A stretch of 64,000 bases of DNA from Balaenoptera acutorostrata (lineage: Eukaryota; Chordata; Mammalia; Artiodactyla; Balaenopteridae): positions 34,747,389 to 34,811,388 of the forward strand of contig NC_080077.1 in NCBI RefSeq assembly GCF_949987535.1, given 5' to 3'. Shown here piece after piece: positions 56,626 through 64,000 of this stretch (position 1 is the first letter of the stretch; the number at the start of each line of letters is the position of its first letter). Made by a program: the position numbers and the translations under genes. The notes under the pieces were generated by a model. That model saw nothing but the letters and a program-made list of their open reading frames with translations. It had not been told where the DNA came from and did no database searches.

Positions 56626-57939
56626 TCGTATTGTATCAATGTTAAAGTTTCTGAATGTGATAACAGTATTGTGGTTATGTAAGAAAGTATTCTTGTGGTT
56701 TGGAAATATACACCATGGAAATACTGGGGGGTAAAGGACATGTTGTATGCAACCTACTGTCTAATTGTTTAGGAAACATAACTAAATTGTATACAGTTAT
56801 ATAGAATAAATATTAAATATATGGAAAGAGAAAGAAAACAAATGTGACAAAATATTGAAAATTGGTGAATTTGGTTAGTAAAGGATATACAGGAGTTCTT
56901 TGTATCATTCTTGCAACTTTTCTATAGGTTTGAAATTATTTCAGAATAAAAAGGTAAAAGCAAATTAACAGAGTTCCCGATACTGAAAGGAGGTAGGGAA
57001 GCAAAAAACAAAAGTAACAGTCAACACACACACGGGCACACACACACACAGCCACTCCCTGTGTTTGGCTGTGTTGCACCATCTGTGACATACAGAACCA
57101 TGTGAATAAACAGAAGCTACAAAACCAGGCTTCTGGGGGACTATTCAAATAAAATAGGCAGAATTCATGAGGGAAGAAAAAACAGAACAGAATTAAGAAC
57201 AAAGGCTCAGCACAACCTCCTGATTTCACATGGCTTTCATGCTCTCTTGAGGGACAAAGCCTTGGGGAGAAAGGGAGATGTGGAGGCGTTGCTTCTCCTT
57301 TTGCTCTGCCTTCCTTATCCTCCTCCCGGTCTCAGTCTCTCTTTCCTGCCCTCTCTCCCCAACCCCCTCCTCGCCCTTTTTGTTTCTGTTGTTGGCCTGT
57401 TTTTAGTCTTCTTCCTCTCTTCCTCTGCTTTTCACCTCCTTCTCATAAGGTAACACATGGATTTGCTTCTGATATATTCTTATACCTTAACTCTGTTAAA
57501 ATCATTGTAGAGAAACCATAATCAGTACAACTATGTTCAAAGCATTTGAAACCCAGCCCCCAAACTGCAATATGAAAATATCCAGTGTTAACCTCACACA
57601 CACTCACATATACCTGCTGGACCTCTAGCTTGTGATTAAAAATAGGAAGGAATGTGGTTCAACTGTGAGTCCATTAGCCTGGTCCATTTCAGGCTACTTT
57701 CTCTGTATTGATTGGCCTGCTTTTGGGGTGTGTGTGTGTGTGTGCTGGAGATTGTTTTGTATCTATTAAGTGCATTTCTGATTTCCATTTTTCACTTACT
57801 AGTAATTGTTTCCCTTTAAGACCTCTCTTTTCCCCACTGATATAGTCCCTATCCCATCTCTATCGCCCCATTTGCACCAAACTCTTCTTGACAGCTGTCT
57901 TTCCTTTTTTGTTGCATGTAAAACAGTGTTTATTTTATT
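56626..57939. other. Intronic, no gene seen; two dinucleotide runs
   Basis: A CA-rich run at about 57024-57050 with one GGG interruption, a (GT)n run at about 57727-57743, and a pyrimidine-rich stretch at 57285-57445 that gives a Leu/Ser-rich spurious ORF. Confidence 0.45.
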
Positions 57940-58260
57940 TTTAAAAGATGTATGATGTGATGATTTAATATACATACACACTGTGAAATGATTACCACAA
58001 TCAAGTTAATACGTTCACCATCTCACATAAGTTACCATGTTTGTTTTATGTGCTGATAACACTTAAGATCTAGTCTCTTAGCAAATTTCAAGTGAACAAT
58101 GCAGTATTATTAACTATACATTATCACCATGCTGTACATTAAATCCATAGAACTTACTCATAACTGAAAGTGTGTATGCTTTGACCAACACCTCCCCATT
58201 TCCTCCCTCCCCACCACCCCCATCAGTCCCTGGAAACCACTGTCCTGTTCTCTGTCGTGG
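57940..58260 (-). mobile_element. L1M-type LINE 3' UTR fragment
   Basis: 'tgaaatgattaccacaatca', 'ttaatacgttcaccatctca', 'accatgctgtacattaaatc' and 'ccctggaaaccactgtcctg' read as an antisense L1 3' UTR. Confidence 0.8.
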
Positions 58261-59569
58261 TTCCACGACTTTTTTTTTCTTATCATCATTGTTTTTCTTC
58301 TGGAACAGGATTGTCCCATCCTTTTCTGCTTATATTCCATAATATCTAGAATCCTCTGCCCCATTCATTTTTCTTTTTCCTATGCATTTCCTGCCCCAAT
58401 TTTTGCTTCCAGATACACACACATAAAATCACATAATTATCAGAAAACTGGATATTCTGCAAATACCTTTATAATTAGGCATATTTATGATAGTGGTTGG
58501 GAAAATGTTGCATATATACGTAGTCTCTGTTTTTGTCTGCTGGCCTCAATTGTTAGTTACTCTCAGGCGTACTAAATTCATTTAAAGCCAAGAGAACATT
58601 GTTGCATAAAATTTGTTTTTAAATGTTGTCCTTCAGTAGTGTTTGTTGAAGGCACTATCACGGATTCTAACGATATGATATTTTGACTCTCCAGCTTAAA
58701 GGAGACTTAAGTAAGCCCTTAATGTAATGTGGCTTTAACTCTCCTAATCTGGTTGCTTTTCATTTTGGTGGCACGCTGTCCTTTTTAAGAGAAAGAAATT
58801 CACTGCATGGTTAAATAGAGTGAAAATGAGTAGTTTTTTTTTTTTTTTTTTTTAAACTGTGGATATTAAGCCATATAACCAGGACTTGTAATAGTTTACA
58901 GGAAAGGCTTTTTAGACATTAAAAAAGGAGATATTGTTTCTTCTCTAGATAATGCGTTATTGAACCTGTAAAGGTCTGTATGTTAAGAATTATTTAAAAG
59001 CAAAATTCTTCACTGATTCTTCATTGATTTTTTTTTTTTTTTCTGCCTTGCCTCTTCTAAGATAACAGCAATGAAAAAAGGTGCCTGAAACTACTAACTG
59101 AAGCATTCTTTTGCTTGAACTTGGTCTTTTTGAAAGATGAGAGAAGTGACATAGTAAAACAAAGAAATTGTTTAGAGGCCAAAGGTAAAAAACAGTAGGT
59201 TACAATGAATAATTTTGTGAACTTAGATTTACTTTCACATGATTATTTTTGTTAAAAAGCTCATTAGAGGTTAACAAAATGATTTCATAGAAAAGAAAAC
59301 AAGACTCAAACAATTAATAATTAGCATTCGTGAAACAGGGAAACAAAGAACTTTAGAGCTCAAAGGAATCTTAAGAACATTCCAACAAACTCCATTATAT
59401 GAAAAATAAGGACACTGAGGCCCAAGGAGAAGTAACTAAGTGTTTTAGTGAGGCCGGAAGTAGACCATGAGTTTTTGTTTTTTAACTACATGGGTGGTTA
59501 CTTTACCGTTATGCTTAGGAATAACAGAATGTATGAAATATTTTGTTAGTTTTAAAGTTTTTATTATAT
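58261..59569. other. Intronic, no gene seen
   Basis: Long T-runs at about 58833-58852 and 59027-59041. A faint MIR3-like segment lies at 59335-59465 ('gacactgaggcccaaggaga'). Confidence 0.4.
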
Positions 59570-60055
59570 TAGTTTATGGTTGCTGCAACAAAGTGGCTTA
59601 AAATGACAAAAATTTATTAATTTATATTTTTGGAGGTCAGAGGGCAGATGGGGTCTCACTGGGCTAAAATCAAGGCAGGTCTGAATTTCTTCTGGAAGCT
59701 TTAGAGAGGGATCCATTTCCTTGCCTTTTCCAGCTTCTGGAGGTCGCCTACCTTCCTTGGCTCCTCGTCCCCTTTCTCTGTTTTTAAAGTCAGCATGGTC
59801 AGGCCACACACTTGCCACAGTGCTGTCTCTCTGGTTCTCCTCTTCTGCTTCCTCTTCCACATGTAAGGACAATAATGATTACATTGGGTTTACCAGGTAA
59901 TTCAGGATAATCTCCTTGTCTCAAAGCCAGCTGATTAGCAACCTTAATTCCATCTGCAACCTTAACTCCTCTTTGTCACATAATCTAACATATTCATGGT
60001 TTCCAGAGATTAGGATATAGACATTTTGGGGGGTCATTATTGCATCACAAGTGTT
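59570..60055 (-). mobile_element. MLT1-like (ERVL-MaLR) solo LTR
   Basis: Antisense order: 'tagtttatggttgctgcaac', 'aaaatgacaaaaatttatta', 'cttccttggctcctcgtccc', 'gtaaggacaataatgattac', 'ttcaggataatctccttgtc' and 'acattttggggggtcattat'. It is the same type as the copy at 1046-1575. Confidence 0.65.
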
Positions 60056-61494
60056 AATCTAAGTACTCATGTTAAAATAAAAATGTGACTAGAATCACCT
60101 AAATGCTTATTTGTTTGGAGGCACAGATACAGACTTATTTGATTGTTTAATGTTCCTGTTTCTCCCACATCCTCAACCCTTATGTTAGGGCATTTCCTTA
60201 AAGGTACTCTAGGGTGTTAATAAATAACAACAATATAAGAAATGGCCAGCATTTTGTTTTACTGGATTTGAAGTGGCTTTCCAGGTCAGGATATAAATTA
60301 TTTTGGAGGTATTTTCAAGTTACTGGGAGTTGAGCAACTCAGGCTGCTCTCTTCGGGCAGATTCTTACCCTGATAATTTGTAACAACTTCCCTTGGCGTA
60401 TATCTACAGCTAAGCATACAAGATAACCTTTTGTTTCTTGATAGATGGCTTAATATATGCTTTCTAGGTAGATAAAATAAATGGAGGAAAGCACTCATCT
60501 ATAGCGGTCATTTCTATTTTTTCAAGGTTAGATACTGGTCTAGTTTTGTTAATCTTGCCCTGGATATTGTGATCTTATTTTGCTACAACTGTGAAAAGTA
60601 CATTTATCATTGCTATCAACAGACTACCTTGTTTCAAAGTTGTGAGATGTATTTATCAAAGAGAGCTTCTGTGAGAAAGGAACTTACATTGTGGTGATGA
60701 AATCAGATACATTAAGACTTTTTTTGGGAAAAGGTGTTTAATGTGTATATTGAATTTCCCTAGTCTGAGGCAGTATTTCTGTTTGGTACACAGATTTTAG
60801 AAAATTATTTCTGATTGAGATAGATGAATTGCAACTTTAAAAGGGTTGGAGAAATATCTGATTAAAGGAAAGTGACAAACACTAGTTAGGTGGGAGGTAG
60901 GAGAATATAGAGCTAGTAGCAATATGTTTCTTTGTGTCCGGTCGGGGGAGGTGGAGATGTCTATAAATGAATGGCCAGTGAGGAGGTCTGGATGCTGTCC
61001 ATGGAAAGTCATGGAATTACTGGTGGGTTGGTTAGGAAATCCTTTTCCTTAAACCGATTCCAGAAGAATTTTTTAGTTATAAAATTTTATGTCAGAGATA
61101 ATAGATTGAACAGTGATATGAAGTCGAGCACTGAAAAAAATAAGGAGTCAGTCTAAATAGAGACAAATTACATTACTTGAAAATAAACTTTATATAATAA
61201 GAAATGTCCAGCGGTGGTGTTGACAGGCAGTTAAATGACGGTCCTAATAAACTCCTGCCGAAGAGTATAGTTAACTGAAACCTTGGAATTCAAGATTTGT
61301 GTGATGCTGCCAGACTGAAATTTGTCCAATGTTCTGTGTATTTTGCATATATATTTAGTAAACATAGGAATATCAACTTGTTAATATTTGTAGAAAGTGT
61401 GAATCCCAAATTAATTTGTCCTGATGACTCAATCACCAATAAAAAAGATTATCAAGTAAGATTTCTCAAATTAGAACAGTCTTTATTTATTTGA
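60056..61494. other. Intronic, no gene seen
   Basis: No recognised repeat and no exon signal. Confidence 0.4.
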
Positions 61495-62690
61495 CAAGGA
61501 CTTGAGTGTCTACTAATTACCTGGTACTATGCCAGATGGTAGATGGAGGATACTGAATATAAGCAAATTTAGTCTTTGACCTCATGGAGTTTATAGTCTA
61601 ATGAGGAAGATACATATTAATTAAGATATACAATATTAAGATACATGCTGCTATGAGTATCTGGAAAAGCTTCCCCCAAAAGGTGAGTTGTGATTTGAGG
61701 GACAAATATAAATTAATAAAGTAAAGAGAGATGAATTGGAGGACAAAGTGTTCTAGTTTGAGGGAACAGCATTTACAAAGATTGTGTGACTGAAGGTGCT
61801 GGAATCCACAGAGTACAGAGTGGGAGAATGTGTTGAGTGAGATGAAGATGAAGAGGAAGGTGATGCTCAGACTAAGGGTGGACAATAGGAAGTCATTCAA
61901 GGGTTGAAAAAAGGAGTGGTAATGGTGGTGATAAAATTGCATTTCTGTTTCAGAAGATCATTTTGGCTACAATGTAGAAAGAATGGAAACAGGTAGGAGT
62001 GGCACAGAAAAAGGAGTTGAAACCTCTGTAATTATATGGGTGAGAGAAGTTGGTAACTTGGTTGTCTTGGAGGATATGGAAAGAAGGGGATGGACTTGAG
62101 AGAAAGAAGGTAAAATCTCAAGATTTGGTGATGGTTTGAATGGGGGATGAGAGAGAAGGTGGAGTCAAGACTGTATCCTGTTTTTTTCTGGGTAAATCTG
62201 GATGATAGGAGGTATTATTTACCGAGAGAGGGAGCCCTGGAAGAGGACCACGTTTGAAGGTGAGGATGAGGATGTAGATTATAAGCTTAGATATGGATAT
62301 GTCAAAAATGTCTTTATGACAGAGAAGTTGAGAGATCAACTTAGGCAATTGGATATATAGGTCTAGAGTGCAAAGGAAATGTTTGGATTAGAGAACTTTA
62401 TGAGACATCTGCTTTAGCTTGTAATTGAAGCTATTGATACTGATAAGAGATTCCAACATTTAATAGCCAATGAGAGGACAGTGAATCTGCAAAGAAAACT
62501 TAGGAGTGGCCAGAAAAGTTGGAAGAAATAGTAGCTACACATCATAGAAAGCAAGAATGTGAAGAGGATGGAGTGGTCATCAGTATTGAATTCTGCCGAA
62601 ATATCAAGAATAGTGAAGGCTGAAAAATGTGCATTGCATGGCTGATGTGTAAGTCACCTGTGACTTTAGTCAAAGTGGAATCAATGGCAT
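61495..62690 (-). mobile_element. L2 LINE 3' region, long
   Basis: Antisense L2 features over about 1.2 kb: 'ctggtactatgccagatggt', 'ctcatggagtttatagtcta', 'cagaagatcattttggctac', 'ggagtggtcatcagtattga' and 'ttctgccgaaatatcaagaa'. It is the longest L2 piece in the window. Confidence 0.75.
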
Positions 62691-64000
62691 GATTTCTTAT
62701 GGTGGGTTGTAATTCTTCTGGGAATGGATACTTAAACTTGCCAGAAGTGGTCATTTGCTATTTTATAGAATTCTCATCCGTATGCAGGGTTTACTTTCTT
62801 CTTCTTTTCCTCCTTCATTTAACTTACCCTCTCAAAACCAAAATAGGATTTGCCATTGTTAACAATGCACTATTTGCCCTGATATGAACATAACTTTTCT
62901 TTGTTCCTCTTGTCCAAAATATAATAGTAAAAGCATCTTTTGTTATTTTTAGTATCTCTCAGGAGTCTTAGTTCATTCACAACTTTAGTCTCCCAACATT
63001 ATTTGAGGGTACATTTCATCTGTGTAATTTTATTCTCTTAGTTTTATTTAAATTTTATGTATAGTAAATACCTTGGCTCAAAGAAAGTACTGTGTGCGTT
63101 GCTTTTAAGTATACCCTACCTTTTCTAGCTGATTCATTTTAATCTCATATTCAGTTGTCTGTTTGTTAGAATGAGCCATACTCCCTTTCCTCTGTACTAG
63201 CAAAGTCGTTATTAGTTTTTTCCCATCCCCAGTTAAAAATGATTTATTTAAAAAATGTCTATATATCTGACCATAGCTGCTCTTCCCCGCCCTGGTTATT
63301 AGGAAGGAACCTAATTCTCTCCCATGTTTCTAATCACTTTGCATTTCAAAGATTTTCAAAAATTTAAAAATTTCTAGTCATTTAATATATTTCAAAGGCT
63401 TGAAATGCAGCTACTGCCAGTTGTTACCCTAGGGCCAGTAGGAGTCTTGTACATTATGCGTAGGAAACTTTTCAACTGTAATTGTTTTATTTTTTAGATT
63501 AAAAAAAAAACCCTATTTGTTGGTATACTTGCCATTCTTGCCCATACTATTGTCTTCTTTAAATGTCAGGACCGACTTGCAGTTTGTATGGATTGTCTGA
63601 CACATGAATTAATATGTAAGATATTGTATAGCCAGTGTATTTTTCTTCTTGTTAGATTTCTACTATTTGTAACTGTAACATTGACAAAGACTTGGAGGCA
63701 GATATTATGAAGGCAGTTTGAATCAAGTAAAGTGGCAGTAGCTGCTACAAAGAAGCGTTCAGTAGTTGTTTCACTTCATCTGAATCACAGTTGTCAGGGC
63801 TTGCTTCATGGGCAGGCAACCAGTGCAGTCACACAGGGCCTCAAATTCAGAAGAGGGCACACACTTGGGGTTTAATGCCCCGAGATTGCTGTCTTGAAAT
63901 TTGTATTAATTTTATCTTTGATTTGAGTTTTGTAAATGGGACAATGGAGCAGGAGATTAAGTAAGGCTTGGGCCCTCAGCTCACATGTGGTCCGCCTCCC
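62691..64000. other. Intronic, no gene seen; possible old repeat at the window end
   Basis: No exon or splice-acceptor context fitting PTPRK exon 2. 63790-64000 ('gggacaatggagcaggagat') may be part of an old dispersed repeat that I cannot classify. Confidence 0.35.

Larger units (their letters stand above)
8425..64000 (+). other. PTPRK: PTPRK intron 1 (5' part, continues beyond the window)
   Basis: The intron begins with a perfect GTGAGT donor at 8425-8430 in phase 1. Exon 2 of this family encodes the start of the MAM domain (Gly-Gly-Cys-x-Phe); I found no such exon after an AG acceptor anywhere downstream, so the intron is at least 55.5 kb here. Very long first introns are usual for R2B phosphatase genes. 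If not spliced, translation would stop at the TAG at 8505-8507 after 59 codons. Confidence 0.85.

Noticed and set aside
8425..64000. PTPRK exon 2 or other downstream exons
   Set aside because: No AG-flanked segment encoding the expected Gly-Gly-Cys-x-Phe start of the MAM domain was recognised.

Overview
The window looks like mammalian nuclear DNA, most probably from a cetacean (whale or dolphin). It is AT-rich and CpG-poor apart from one CpG island. It carries ordinary mammalian repeats (MIR, L2, L1M, MLT1, MER5A-like, Tigger1-like). It also carries at least 16 tRNA-derived SINEs with the head GGGCTTCCCTGGTGGCGCAG, which I recognise as the CHR family of whales, dolphins and hippos. I saw no BovB or Bov-A elements, which argues against a ruminant. 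The species call is an inference from repeats recalled from memory.

Only one protein-coding gene segment can be supported: the first coding exon of PTPRK (receptor-type protein tyrosine phosphatase kappa) on the plus strand. Its ATG is at 8328 and its splice donor follows base 8424. It encodes a 32-residue signal-peptide segment and stops in phase 1 at a perfect GTGAGT donor. The exon lies in a CpG island (about 7640-9700) with no obvious TATA box. Upstream of it are GC boxes, an E2F-like site, a CRE-like site, a (GGC)9 run and a 19-codon upstream ORF. Read without splicing, the exon stays open for only 59 codons, so a simple ORF scan misses it. Larger ORFs in the island are GC-rich artefacts.

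Layout: 1-7640 is the 5' flank, with an L1 3' end, MIRs and an old MaLR LTR. 7640-9700 is the promoter, CpG island and exon 1. 8425-64000 is the beginning of PTPRK intron 1; no exon 2 was recognised, which fits the very long first intron of this gene family. The intron contains the CHR SINEs (13.2-50.6 kb, many with exact target-site duplications), several LTR remnants, a complete short Tigger1-like DNA transposon, nested insertions, L2 and MIR fossils and microsatellites.

I found no undescribed multi-gene system. The items most worth a second look are the promoter-proximal architecture, a young SINE subfamily with an internal duplication, a cluster of inverted SINEs at 23.6-26.0 kb, and repeat-poor intronic blocks that could hold regulatory elements. 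Repeat names come from recalled consensus sequences and boundaries are approximate unless a target-site duplication is given.
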